From Acidobacteriota bacterium (GTDB taxonomy: Bacteria; Acidobacteriota; Thermoanaerobaculia; Thermoanaerobaculales; Sulfomarinibacteraceae): a stretch of 47,846 nt of DNA. This document shows, one piece after another, positions 26,358 through 34,780 of this stretch; positions within the stretch are counted from its first letter, which is position 1; the number at the start of each line of letters is the position of its first letter. The stretch lies in contig JAADFK010000190.1 of NCBI GenBank assembly GCA_013152925.1, forward strand, positions 1 to 47,846. Direction: 5' to 3'. The notes under the pieces are model-generated. The model was not told where the DNA came from, did no database searches, and saw only the letters and a list, made by a program, of their open reading frames with translations. Made by a program: the position numbers and the translations under genes.

Positions 26358-27140
26358 ATGATCGAGACAGGGCTCGAGGGCAAGGCGGTCATCGTCACGG
26401 GGGGAGCGGCGGGCATCGGCCGGGAAACGGCACGCCGTTTTGCCGCCGAAGGCTGCCGGGTTGCGGTATGGGATGTCAACGAGGGAGCCGCCGGCGCGGT
26501 ACTGACCGAGATCGAGGAGGCCGGGGGTCACGGGACGTTCCTGGCCGTCGATGTGGCGGACACGGCAGCGGTGGACAGCGCCGCTCGGGAGATCGTCGAT
26601 CGATGGGGCGGGATCGATGTCATCGTCAACAACGCCGGGATTGTCCGGGACGGACAGCTCGTCAAGCTCAAGGACGGCACGGTCGTTCGGCGGATGAGCA
26701 ACGAGCAGTGGGAGGCCGTGGTCGGCATCAACCTGCGCGGCGTCTTCAACTGTACCCGGGCGGCGGTGCCCTCCATGATCGAGCGCGGGGGCGGCGTTGT
26801 GCTCAACGCATCCTCCGTGGTGGGCCTGTACGGAAACTTCGGCCAGACGAACTACGTGGCCACCAAGGCCGGCGTCATCGGCATGACCCGGACATGGGCC
26901 CGCGAGCTCGGCCGGTACGGGATCCGCGTCAACGCCGTGGCGCCCGGGTTCATCAAGACCGAGATCCTCGCCTCCATGCCGCAGAAGGTCCTCGATTCCA
27001 TGGTGTCCCACACGCCCATCGGGCGCATGGGGCAAACCGCGGACGTCGCCAACGCCTACGTGTGGCTGGCCTCCGGCGCCGCCTCCTTCATCACGGGTGC
27101 GGTACTCTCGGTGGATGGAGGACTGGTGGTCGGAACGTGA
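26358..27140 (+). CDS. Short-chain dehydrogenase/reductase, FabG-like (3-oxoacyl reductase type)
   Basis: Classical SDR of 260 residues. The cofactor loop TGGAAGIG is near residue 13, NNAG near 92, and the catalytic residues S153, Y166 and K170 lie in a FabG-like context (SSVVGLYGNFGQTNY). The C-terminus ends in the usual GAVLSVDGG. An insert between NNAG and the helix after it (KLKDGTVVRRM) is found in a branch of FabG-like enzymes. It probably reduces a 3-oxoacyl thioester with NAD(P)H, but the substrate is not shown by the sequence. It follows the receptor gene by 97 bases and has GAGGAGG before the ATG. Confidence 0.88.
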   Translation: MIETGLEGKAVIVTGGAAGIGRETARRFAAEGCRVAVWDVNEGAAGAVLTEIEEAGGHGTFLAVDVADTAAVDSAAREIVDRWGGIDVIVNNAGIVRDGQLVKLKDGTVVRRMSNEQWEAVVGINLRGVFNCTRAAVPSMIERGGGVVLNASSVVGLYGNFGQTNYVATKAGVIGMTRTWARELGRYGIRVNAVAPGFIKTEILASMPQKVLDSMVSHTPIGRMGQTADVANAYVWLASGAASFITGAVLSVDGGLVVGT

Positions 27141-27215
27141 GGGAGACGGGCCAAGGCTCGCCGGGAGCGTGGGAGCAGGGGATCCCCCAACGGCCGGCAC
27201 GAGGAGGGAGGCACG

Positions 27216-28223
27216 ATGACGCGGTGTGCACAGATCGTATCCACCGGACGCTTCGTCCCGGAGCGTGAGGTCACCAATGACGAGCTCCGCCGGCGCTTCG
27301 ATCCTGTTGTGCCGGGCGTCGTGGACACGTTCGAGGCCGCCTCGAACATCGGGACACGGCGTTGGGCGCCGCAGGACTGGGCCACCTCCGACGTGGCGCT
27401 TCCCGCCGCGCGACAGGCGCTGGAGAAGGCCGGCCTGCAGCCGGAAGACGTGGATCTGATCATCCTGGGAACCGATTCTCCGGACTACATCACGCCCGCC
27501 ACCTCCGTGGTGCTCCAGCACAAGCTGGGCGCAGTGAACGCCGGCACCTTCGACGTGGGGTGTGCCTGCGCCTCCTTTCCGACGGGCCTGGCCATCGGCT
27601 CCGGGATCATCGCCACGAACCCCTCCATCCAGACGGTGCTGGTGGTGGGCGTGTACCTCATGCACAAGCTGGCCGATCCCCTGGACCCGTTGATCTTCTT
27701 CTACGGAGACGGCGCCGGCGCCGCCGTGCTGCGCCCGTCCTCCCGGCCGGGGTTCGTCGCCTCGGCCTTCCGGGCCGACGGGGCGTACCACCGGCACTGG
27801 GGGATCTACTCCGGCGGCACCGCCGAGCCGGCCTCGGAAGCCTCCGTTCGAGAGGGCCGCACGCGGGTCCGGATGCTCGAGCGCTTCCCCCCGGAGATCA
27901 ATCACGAGGGATGGCCGAGGCTGGTCCGCCGTCTCGCCTCCGAGGGGGGATTCTCCATCGACGAGATCGATCTCGCCATCTTCACCCAGGTCCGCCGGCC
28001 CTCCATCGAGCTGGTCATGGAAGACCTCGGCCTGCCCATGGAGCGAACCCACACGATCATGGAGAAATGGGGGTACACGGGCTCGGCCTGCGTGGGGATG
28101 GCGCTGGACGACGCGGTGGACGAGGGGAAGGTCCGTCCGGGCGACCTGCTCGTGCTCGTGGGCTCCGGCGTCGGCTACAACCAGGCGGCGGTGGCGTTCC
28201 GGATGGGGGCGATCCGGCCGTGA
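27216..28223 (+). CDS. KAS III-like (FabH-like) thiolase-fold enzyme with altered active site
   Basis: Protein of 335 residues with the FabH fold signatures: DVGCACASF with the likely nucleophile C118, FYGDGAGAAVL, and a C-terminal GSGVGYNQAAVAFRMG. Alignment by eye to FabH puts T257 (IFTQVRR) where the family has the His of HQAN, R260 at the Asn of that motif, and Y287 (WGYTGSAC) where GNTS carries the second catalytic Asn. Without His and Asn, normal decarboxylating condensation is doubtful; acyl transfer or a non-decarboxylating reaction is possible. It lies between a FabG-like reductase and an acyl-CoA ligase, with a strong GAGGAGGGAGG upstream. Confidence 0.85.
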   Translation: MTRCAQIVSTGRFVPEREVTNDELRRRFDPVVPGVVDTFEAASNIGTRRWAPQDWATSDVALPAARQALEKAGLQPEDVDLIILGTDSPDYITPATSVVLQHKLGAVNAGTFDVGCACASFPTGLAIGSGIIATNPSIQTVLVVGVYLMHKLADPLDPLIFFYGDGAGAAVLRPSSRPGFVASAFRADGAYHRHWGIYSGGTAEPASEASVREGRTRVRMLERFPPEINHEGWPRLVRRLASEGGFSIDEIDLAIFTQVRRPSIELVMEDLGLPMERTHTIMEKWGYTGSACVGMALDDAVDEGKVRPGDLLVLVGSGVGYNQAAVAFRMGAIRP

Positions 28224-28262
28224 AGCGTCCGGTGGAGCCGCCGCCGCTCCGGTCCCGCCACG

Positions 28263-29894
28263 ATGACCGGCCCAGACCGGCCATCCCCGGAGGGTGTCGC
28301 ACGACCCGTCCCTCCCCCGCCTCTTCACGCCACACCCGACATCTGCGGGAGCCGGACCGTGCTCCACGGTGATCTGCTCGGAGAACGGGCCCGGCTGACC
28401 CCGACCGCGACCGCCCTCGTGGAAGCGGGGAGCGGCCGCAGGTACACCTACGCCGAGCTCGACTCCCGGGCCACGGCGTGGGCCCGGTTGCTGCGCGGGC
28501 TCGGCCTGGCGGCGGGCGAGACGGCCGGGCTGCTGTGCGGCAACCGTGTGGACTTCCTGGACGTCTTCTTCGCCGCCGGCAAGTCCGGGGTGGTGCTGGT
28601 GCCGCTCAACACCCGCCTGGCTGCGCCGGAGCTGGAGCAGATCGTCCGCGATTCGGGGATGCGCGTGCTGATCCACGACGGCGGGCTGGCGGACACCGTG
28701 CGCCGACTCAAGGAGCGAGTGGAGCTGGACGCATGGGTGGCGCTGGACGAGCCGCTGAACGGCGACCGGCCGGCGGGGGCGCTGCTCTCGGCGCAGGGGG
28801 ACGGCGCCTTCGAGGGGGTGAGGCCCGCCCCCGAGGACCTCCACTGCCTGCTCTACACCAGCGGCACCACCGGCAACCCCAAGGGCGTGATGATCCCGCA
28901 CCGCATGGTGACCTGGAACGGTTACAACACGGTGGTCTGCTGGCAGCTCACGGCAGACGACGTCAGCCCCATCTTCACGCCGCTCTACCATGCCGGGGGG
29001 CTCGGCGCGTTTCTCATACCCATCTTCACGGTGGGCGGGACCATCGTCCTCCACGAGCATTTCGACGCCGAGGAGGTGTGGACCACCATCGAGCGCGAGC
29101 GGTGCACGGTGGTCCTCGGCGTTCCCACCATCTGGAAGATGCTCGCCGACAGCCCCGCCTTCCGGACGGCGGACCTCTCTCACCTTCGCTGGCTCATCTC
29201 GGGCGGCGCGCCCCTGCCGCCCTCGTTGATCGATCGCTACCGGGAGCGCGGCGTCGTGCTCCGGCAGGGGTACGGGTTGACCGAGGCCGGCGTCAACTGC
29301 TTTGCCATGACCGACCGTGATGCCTGGGAACGCCCCGGCTCCATCGGCAAGCCGTTGATGTTCACCGAGGCGCGCATCGTGGACGCTGACGGCCACGAGC
29401 TTCCCGCCGGCGAGGTGGGCGAGCTGCTGCTCCGCGGTCCCCACCTCTCGTCCGGCTACTGGCGCAATCCCGGGGCCACGGCGGCGGCGTACGACCGGGA
29501 GGGCTGGTTCCACACGGGCGACCTCGCCCGGCGCGACGGGGAAGGTTTCTTCTACATCGCCGGGAGGCTCACGGAGATGTTCATCTCGGGCGGCGTCAAC
29601 ATCCACCCGGCCGAGGTGGAGTCGGCGCTCGGGGAGCACCCCGCGGTCGCCGAGGCGGCAGTGGTCGGCATCCCCCACCCCACCTGGGGGGAGGTCGGGG
29701 TGGCCTTGGTCGTCCCGCGGACCGGCACGAGCCCCTCATCCCACGAGCTGGCCACCTTCCTCGAGACACGGATCGCCCCTTACAAGATCCCGAAACGATT
29801 CGTCCTCGTCGGCGAGATCCCGCGGACGGCGTACGGCAAGGTGAAACGCGCCGGGCTCATCCGGCGGCTGGCCCGTGAGGGAGAAGGCCGTTGA
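28263..29894 (+). CDS. Acyl-CoA synthetase / AMP-dependent CoA ligase
   Basis: Adenylate-forming enzyme of 543 residues, of the FadD/class I CoA ligase type. The P-loop-like YTSGTTGNPKGV is at 198-209, followed by the YGLTEAG motif, the hinge region WFHTGDLARRDGEGF, GRLTEMFISGGVN and the C-terminal lysine in YGKVKR. It should activate a carboxylic acid to its CoA thioester through an acyl-AMP; chain length or aromaticity cannot be read from the sequence. ATG 28263 has no ribosome-binding site and adds a Pro-rich stretch of about 32 residues; GTG at 28359, behind GGGAG, may be the true start. Confidence 0.9.
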   Translation: MTGPDRPSPEGVARPVPPPPLHATPDICGSRTVLHGDLLGERARLTPTATALVEAGSGRRYTYAELDSRATAWARLLRGLGLAAGETAGLLCGNRVDFLDVFFAAGKSGVVLVPLNTRLAAPELEQIVRDSGMRVLIHDGGLADTVRRLKERVELDAWVALDEPLNGDRPAGALLSAQGDGAFEGVRPAPEDLHCLLYTSGTTGNPKGVMIPHRMVTWNGYNTVVCWQLTADDVSPIFTPLYHAGGLGAFLIPIFTVGGTIVLHEHFDAEEVWTTIERERCTVVLGVPTIWKMLADSPAFRTADLSHLRWLISGGAPLPPSLIDRYRERGVVLRQGYGLTEAGVNCFAMTDRDAWERPGSIGKPLMFTEARIVDADGHELPAGEVGELLLRGPHLSSGYWRNPGATAAAYDREGWFHTGDLARRDGEGFFYIAGRLTEMFISGGVNIHPAEVESALGEHPAVAEAAVVGIPHPTWGEVGVALVVPRTGTSPSSHELATFLETRIAPYKIPKRFVLVGEIPRTAYGKVKRAGLIRRLAREGEGR

Positions 29895-30670
29895 GCTCCG
29901 GCGGGATTCTGCACCACCGGGTCGATGGAACCGGCGAGCCGCTGTTGTTGCTCAACGGGATCGCCATGACCATGGCCGCATGGGAGCCCGTGGCGGGGCC
30001 CCTGGCACGTCGGTTCCGGGTGATCCGTTGTGACCTGCGCGGCCAGCTGGGCTCGCCCGGCCCCCCGCCCGCGGATCTCGCGGGACACGTGGCCGACGTG
30101 GCGGCGCTCCTCGAGATCCTGGACGCCGCACCGGCCCACGTGCTGGCAACCTCCTTCGGCGCCCTGGTGGCGGTGATGCTGGCGGCCGGCCGGCCCGAGC
30201 TGATTCGCTCCCTGATCCTGGTGGCCGCGGCGGACCGGATCGACCGGGCGATGCAGGAGGAGGTGGAACGCTGGCGGGCGGCCTGCCGCGAGGCCCTGAG
30301 CTCCGGCGACAGGCGCCACCTGGTGGATGTGATGCACCCGGCGGCCTTCTCGGAGGAGTTCCGCCGGCGGCATGCGGCAGCACTGGCCGCCCGGCGATCC
30401 CGGATCCAGGAGCTCCCCGACCGCTGGCTCACCGATCTCGACGCCCTGATGGCGTCCATCGAGCACGTCGACCTGCGACCGGAGCTGGCCGCCGTTCGCT
30501 GCCCCACGCTGGTGGTGGCGGCCCGGCACGACGGCTTCATCCCACGAGAGCGCACCGAGGCACTGGCGGCGGCGATCCCCGGGGCGCGGCTCACCGTCCT
30601 CGAAGGCGCCGGTCACGCCGCCGTGGTGGAGAAACCGCTCACGATCGTCCGCCTCGTGGAGAGCCTGTAG
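29891..30670 (+). CDS. Alpha/beta-hydrolase fold protein
   Basis: Hydrolase of 259 residues. The predicted triad is S88 (in ATSFG, where the first Gly of the usual GxSxG is Ala), D214 (ARHDGFIP) and H242 (GAGHAAV). The N-terminal LLLLNGIAMTMAAW supplies the oxyanion region. The cap is short and helical. It could be a thioesterase, esterase or C-C hydrolase. TTG at 29891 is taken as the start because it overlaps the ligase stop (TTGA) and follows GGGAGAAGG. It ends the six-gene cassette, 25 bases before the stop of the convergent aroB. Confidence 0.85.
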   Translation: MSSGGILHHRVDGTGEPLLLLNGIAMTMAAWEPVAGPLARRFRVIRCDLRGQLGSPGPPPADLAGHVADVAALLEILDAAPAHVLATSFGALVAVMLAAGRPELIRSLILVAAADRIDRAMQEEVERWRAACREALSSGDRRHLVDVMHPAAFSEEFRRRHAAALAARRSRIQELPDRWLTDLDALMASIEHVDLRPELAAVRCPTLVVAARHDGFIPRERTEALAAAIPGARLTVLEGAGHAAVVEKPLTIVRLVESL

Positions 30671-30695
30671 ACGCTCCACCACACCCCGATTCCGG

Positions 30696-31772
30696 TCAGC
30701 CGTGGCGTTGCAGGTCGCCGAGGACCTCGAGAATCTCCGCCGGCTCGATCCGTTGTCTCAGCACGACACCCTCGTCGGTGGGCAGGACCCAGGCGATGCC
30801 TCCGGCGTCCCGTTTCTTGTCCACCGCCAGGTGGGCCAGGACGGTCCCGGCATCGAGGTCGTGGACCGGCGGCAGCGGTTCCAGACAGGCAACGGCATCG
30901 AGGAGCCGCCGGCCGGCCCCGGCCGAGAGCACGCCGCGGCTCCGGGCCAGCCGCACCGCCGCACGCAGCCCCCAGGCGACGGCCTCGCCGTGAAGAAAAC
31001 GCTCGTAGCCGGTGGCGGCCTCCAGAGCGTGGGCCACCGTGTGGCCCAGGTTGAGGGCCTGCCGCGCGCCGGCCTCGCGCTCGTCCTCCCGGACAACGCG
31101 CGCCTTGACACGGACCGAGCCGGCCACCAGGGCGATCCACCGTTCGGCCCGGCCCTTGGAGTACCCCCGCACGGCGTCCGGAATGAGCTCGAGCAGGGAC
31201 CGGTCACCGATCCACGCCGTCTTGATCGCCTCGGCAAGGCCCGCCCTGAGCTCCCGCAGGGGCAAGGTGGAGAGGGTGTCCACGTCGGCCACCACCAGGG
31301 AGGGCGGCCAGAAGGCGCCGATCAGGTTCTTGCCCTCGTCCAGGTTGATGCCCGTCTTGCCGCCCACCGAAGCGTCCACCATGGCCAGCAGGGTCGTCGG
31401 TACGGCGGCCCAGGAGATCCCCCGCAGAAAGATCGCCGCGGCAAACCCCGTCATGTCGGTGACGACCCCCCCGCCCACGCCCACGAGGAACGCTCCCCGC
31501 CCCGCGCCACGGCGCAGCAGCCAGCGACAGATCCGTTCCACCTGCGGCCACCGCTTCGCCGGTTCCCCGGCCGGCAGCTCCAGCGGCGGGTCCGATCCCA
31601 GGCGGGCCGCCGCCGTGGCCCCCCACAGCGGGCCGACCGTGGCATCGGTGACCACCGGCCATCCCCGGCCCGCCCGAGCCTCCTCCAGGAGATGCGGCAG
31701 CTCGGGGAGGATCTGTTCCCCCACGAGCACCCGGTAGGCACCCCGCTCGGACGCGACCTCGATCCGTTCCAT
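30696..31772 (-). CDS. aroB: 3-dehydroquinate synthase AroB
   Basis: Shikimate-pathway enzyme of 358 residues that turns DAHP into 3-dehydroquinate with NAD and a divalent metal. Family motifs include GGGVVTDMTGF, PTTLLAMVDASVGGKTGIN, the substrate-binding ELRAGLAEAIK and the metal-site HGEAVAWG. It lies downstream of, and on the same strand as, a TonB-dependent receptor, but a strong hairpin stands between them. The other shikimate gene here, aroC, is about 5 kb away on the opposite strand. Confidence 0.95.
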   Translation of the reverse strand: MERIEVASERGAYRVLVGEQILPELPHLLEEARAGRGWPVVTDATVGPLWGATAAARLGSDPPLELPAGEPAKRWPQVERICRWLLRRGAGRGAFLVGVGGGVVTDMTGFAAAIFLRGISWAAVPTTLLAMVDASVGGKTGINLDEGKNLIGAFWPPSLVVADVDTLSTLPLRELRAGLAEAIKTAWIGDRSLLELIPDAVRGYSKGRAERWIALVAGSVRVKARVVREDEREAGARQALNLGHTVAHALEAATGYERFLHGEAVAWGLRAAVRLARSRGVLSAGAGRRLLDAVACLEPLPPVHDLDAGTVLAHLAVDKKRDAGGIAWVLPTDEGVVLRQRIEPAEILEVLGDLQRHG

Positions 31773-31789
31773 CGCCCCATGGTAGACGA

Positions 31790-31815
31790 AAACGGCGGGG
31801 CCCGGAGGCCCCGCC
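31790..31815 (-). terminator. Hairpin terminator after the second receptor gene
   Basis: A perfect nine-pair GC stem, GGCGGGGCC (31794-31802) with GGCCCCGCC (31807-31815) and a four-base loop. On the minus strand it is followed by GTTTTCG, a short T-run. It lies between the receptor stop at 31838 and the aroB ATG at 31772, only 17 bases from that ATG. Confidence 0.7.
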
Positions 31816-31837
31816 CTGAATCAGCAGCTGATCGAGT

Positions 31838-34708
31838 CTACCAGCGGAACCTGACGCCCAGCTGGAACTGGCGCGGATCGCCGGAATGGCGCTTCTTGCC
31901 GAAGTCATCCCGGATGTACGCCTCGTGATTCTTCCAATCCCATCCCACGAGCTGGGTGTTGGTGGTGTACCAGTTCTCGTTGTTCAGCAGGTTGAAGATG
32001 TCCAGCATGATCTCCGCCTGGTAGTGGCCGGCGAAACGGAAGATCTTGGAGATCCGCAGGTCCACGTTGTGGAACCAGGGCTGGCGCTCGGTGTTCCTGC
32101 TGTAGTGCTTGTAGACCCCGTTGCCCAGGTCGATCGTGGCGCGGTCACGGTAGTAGCCGTCGCCGTTGAGATCGCGGCCGTCGGTCGCCGTGAAGGGGAA
32201 GCCCGAACGGATGAAGATGATGGTCGAGACGGTGAAGTCGTAGGGCAGCAGCACGGTGCCCGACGCGACGAACTTGTGCTTGACGTCGTAGTTGGAGGGG
32301 CCCCACTCGGCACCGAGGTTGTACTGGTCCTCGGGCCAGCCAGAGCTGGACGACGACACCGAGCGCTCGTTGGAGTCCTGGTCGCGGGAGCGCGAATAGG
32401 TGTAGGAGGCGTCCAGGGACCAGTTGTGGGAGAAACGCTTCCGGGCCTTGAGCACGATGGCGCGGTAGTTGGCCTTGGCGTCGGACTTGAACATCATGAT
32501 CTTGCCAAGGTCCGGGTAGTTCACACCGTAGTACCACTTGCTGTAGTGGGGGCGGCCATCGATGGTGGTTCCCCCGTCCGGTGCGATGTTCTGGTCCTGC
32601 TTGCGCTCCAGCTTGTCGGTCTTCGAGTAGATCAGGTCGAGGCCCACGGAGAAGTCCGGCGCCACCTCGCGCTCGTAGCCCAGGGAAACCCGCTTGGTCT
32701 CGGGGTTCTCGAAGTTGGGATCGTAGACGAAGATGGAGGCCTTGGCCTCGGGGAGGTCGCCGATGGACCCGATACGGTCGGGCCAGGAGGGACATCCCGG
32801 CGTGCTGGAGCAGTTGAGCTCGACGCGGACGACGCGGACGCCGTTGGTCAGCATGGCGTTGGCGTCCAGGAGGGTCGGCGTGGAGTCGTAGAAGTAGCCG
32901 GCGCCGCCGCGGAGCACCTGCTTGCCGTCACCGGCAATGTCCCAGGCGAAGCCCACCCGGGGCGCATAGTTGTTGTCGTCGTCGGGGATCTGGCCGGTCA
33001 ACGGGTACAGCGGGTTGGTCTCCTTGGGGTTGTCGTGGGCCTGGAGGTCATAGCGAAGACCGAAGGTCACGTTGAAGTTGGGCGTGATCTGCCACTGGTC
33101 CTGCATGTAGCCGGCGTAGTAGTTGGTATTGAACTTGACCTTGCCGTCGTAGTCCGAGAAGGCCTGGGTGTAGCGGAATACGTTGTCGTCGAAGAAGTCG
33201 TCCCACGAGCTGTAGTAGTACTGGCCGCCGCCGTAGCGGAAGAAGCCGTCGTCGAAGCTGGCGAAGGTGAAGTTGATCCCCGCCTTGAGGGTGTGGTCAC
33301 CGACGAACCAGGTGAAGTTGTCGACGATCTGGGTCTTCGTCTCGGTCAGGAAGTTGGGCAGGAAGTTGTTCTGACCGAAGGTCGCGTCGTAGCGGGAGCC
33401 CAGCCGGACTTCGGGGATGGCGGTGTAGTTGGCGGTACGGGGCCGCTCCTCCTTGGAGTACTGGAAGATCGCCTCGTTGGCCATGTCCTCGCCGATCACC
33501 GAGTTCAAGGTGCCAACCAGCGAGTTGAACTTGTTCTGCTCGTAGCCGTTGTTGGACCAGCCGGAGGTCGAGTAGTTGTTGGTCAGGTTCTCACCCTTGT
33601 TCTTGGAGTAGTTCCAGCGGAAGGTGGCCAGATGGTTGACGCTGGCCTGCCAGTCCAGCTTGAGCAGCGTAACGTCCTGATCGTTGGTCTGCTTGACGGT
33701 GCCCACTTCCTTGTCGTAGCTCAGGCCCGTCAGGGCCTCCCACTCCGCAGTGCGGTCGGTGGGGAAGCCGCGGAAGTACCGGTTGGTCGGCTGGTCCAGC
33801 CGCTGGCCGTCGTAGGAGATGAAATAGTGGAGCTTGTCCTGGATGATGGGGCCACCGAAGGCAAAGCCGAACTGGTTCCGCTTGAAATCGGCGGTCGTCC
33901 GCTTGTCCGCGTAATCGCTGACCCAGCTGTCGGGACGGGCATACCAGAACACCTCGCCGTGGAGCTCGTTGGTTCCCGACTTGGTGATGGCGTTGATGAC
34001 GCCGCCCGAGGAGTTGTACTGGAGGCTATACTCCGACTGCACCACCTGCAGCTCCTTGATGGCCGCCTGCGAGAAGGTGAAGGGCGGGCGCGTGCCGCCG
34101 CGCTCCTCGCCGAAGAAGCCCGACTGATCGTCGGCGCCGTCGATATTGAAGGAGTTCTGGATACCGCGCTGGCCACCGATGTGGACCCGTCCGACGCTGT
34201 CGGGGATCGACGCCGGCGTCAGCGCGACGAAGTCCAGGAAGTCGCGGCCGTTGAGCGGGAGATTGGCGATGGCCTCGCTCCCCACGGACGCCGCCACGTT
34301 GGGGTTGGTCGTCTCGACGATGGGCGCCTCGGCGGTGACCACGATCTCTTCCTTGATCTTCGAGGGCGTCAGCACGAAGTCCAGCTTGATGGAGGAACCC
34401 AGGGTCACCTTGATGCCCTTGTACGCCACCGGCTGGAAACCATCGATCGTGGCCGTCATGTCGTACTTCCCAGAGGGAAGGAAGTCCAGGCGGTACAACC
34501 CCTTGTCATCCGACACCGAGCTCCGTTTCAAGCCCGTGTCCACGTTGGCCGCCGTCACCATGACGCCCGGCAGGGGCACCCCATGGTTGTCGGAAACCAC
34601 ACCAATGATCTGTCCCGTCGCCACGTTCGACTGCGCCCGTACCACCACCGGCGCCAGCACGAACAGGACGGCGAGGGTCCACACAACACACCTTCGCAAA
34701 CCAGCCAT
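31838..34708 (-). CDS. TonB-dependent outer-membrane receptor, Oar-like
   Basis: Outer-membrane protein of 956 residues. The signal peptide covers about 1-26 (ends VVVRAQ), the carboxypeptidase-regulatory-like domain about 28-117 (GVPLPGVMVTAANVDTGLKR), then a plug with LPLNGRDF, a motif typical of acidobacterial Oar-like receptors, and SGTNELHGEVFWY, and a long aromatic-rich barrel ending in LGVRFRW. Less than half of the barrel has any close likeness to the other receptor in this window. The substrate is unknown; no enzyme cassette is attached. A strong GGGAGGAGG precedes the ATG. The barrel has many Asn/Tyr/Asp-rich loops. Confidence 0.92.
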   Translation of the reverse strand: MAGLRRCVVWTLAVLFVLAPVVVRAQSNVATGQIIGVVSDNHGVPLPGVMVTAANVDTGLKRSSVSDDKGLYRLDFLPSGKYDMTATIDGFQPVAYKGIKVTLGSSIKLDFVLTPSKIKEEIVVTAEAPIVETTNPNVAASVGSEAIANLPLNGRDFLDFVALTPASIPDSVGRVHIGGQRGIQNSFNIDGADDQSGFFGEERGGTRPPFTFSQAAIKELQVVQSEYSLQYNSSGGVINAITKSGTNELHGEVFWYARPDSWVSDYADKRTTADFKRNQFGFAFGGPIIQDKLHYFISYDGQRLDQPTNRYFRGFPTDRTAEWEALTGLSYDKEVGTVKQTNDQDVTLLKLDWQASVNHLATFRWNYSKNKGENLTNNYSTSGWSNNGYEQNKFNSLVGTLNSVIGEDMANEAIFQYSKEERPRTANYTAIPEVRLGSRYDATFGQNNFLPNFLTETKTQIVDNFTWFVGDHTLKAGINFTFASFDDGFFRYGGGQYYYSSWDDFFDDNVFRYTQAFSDYDGKVKFNTNYYAGYMQDQWQITPNFNVTFGLRYDLQAHDNPKETNPLYPLTGQIPDDDNNYAPRVGFAWDIAGDGKQVLRGGAGYFYDSTPTLLDANAMLTNGVRVVRVELNCSSTPGCPSWPDRIGSIGDLPEAKASIFVYDPNFENPETKRVSLGYEREVAPDFSVGLDLIYSKTDKLERKQDQNIAPDGGTTIDGRPHYSKWYYGVNYPDLGKIMMFKSDAKANYRAIVLKARKRFSHNWSLDASYTYSRSRDQDSNERSVSSSSSGWPEDQYNLGAEWGPSNYDVKHKFVASGTVLLPYDFTVSTIIFIRSGFPFTATDGRDLNGDGYYRDRATIDLGNGVYKHYSRNTERQPWFHNVDLRISKIFRFAGHYQAEIMLDIFNLLNNENWYTTNTQLVGWDWKNHEAYIRDDFGKKRHSGDPRQFQLGVRFRW

Positions 34709-34780
34709 ACTGTTTCCTCCTCCCGGGGAATCCCCCGATTTCCTCCAGATACGATCCCGCGGCGTCTCACCAGCGCCACG

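Noticed and set aside
26115-29678. An open frame of more than 1180 codons on the minus strand through the SDR, KAS III-like and ligase genes
   Set aside because: It is antisense to three genes with clear catalytic motifs, and its translation is Gly/Arg/His/Asp-rich with no family signature. Long antisense frames are common in GC-rich DNA.
26358-30670. An OleABCD-type long-chain olefin locus (thiolase, hydrolase, ligase, reductase)
   Set aside because: The class list is alike, but the reductase is a classical FabG-like SDR rather than an OleD-type one, the ligase has ordinary CoA-ligase motifs, and the thiolase-fold protein lacks the His and Asn that OleA keeps.
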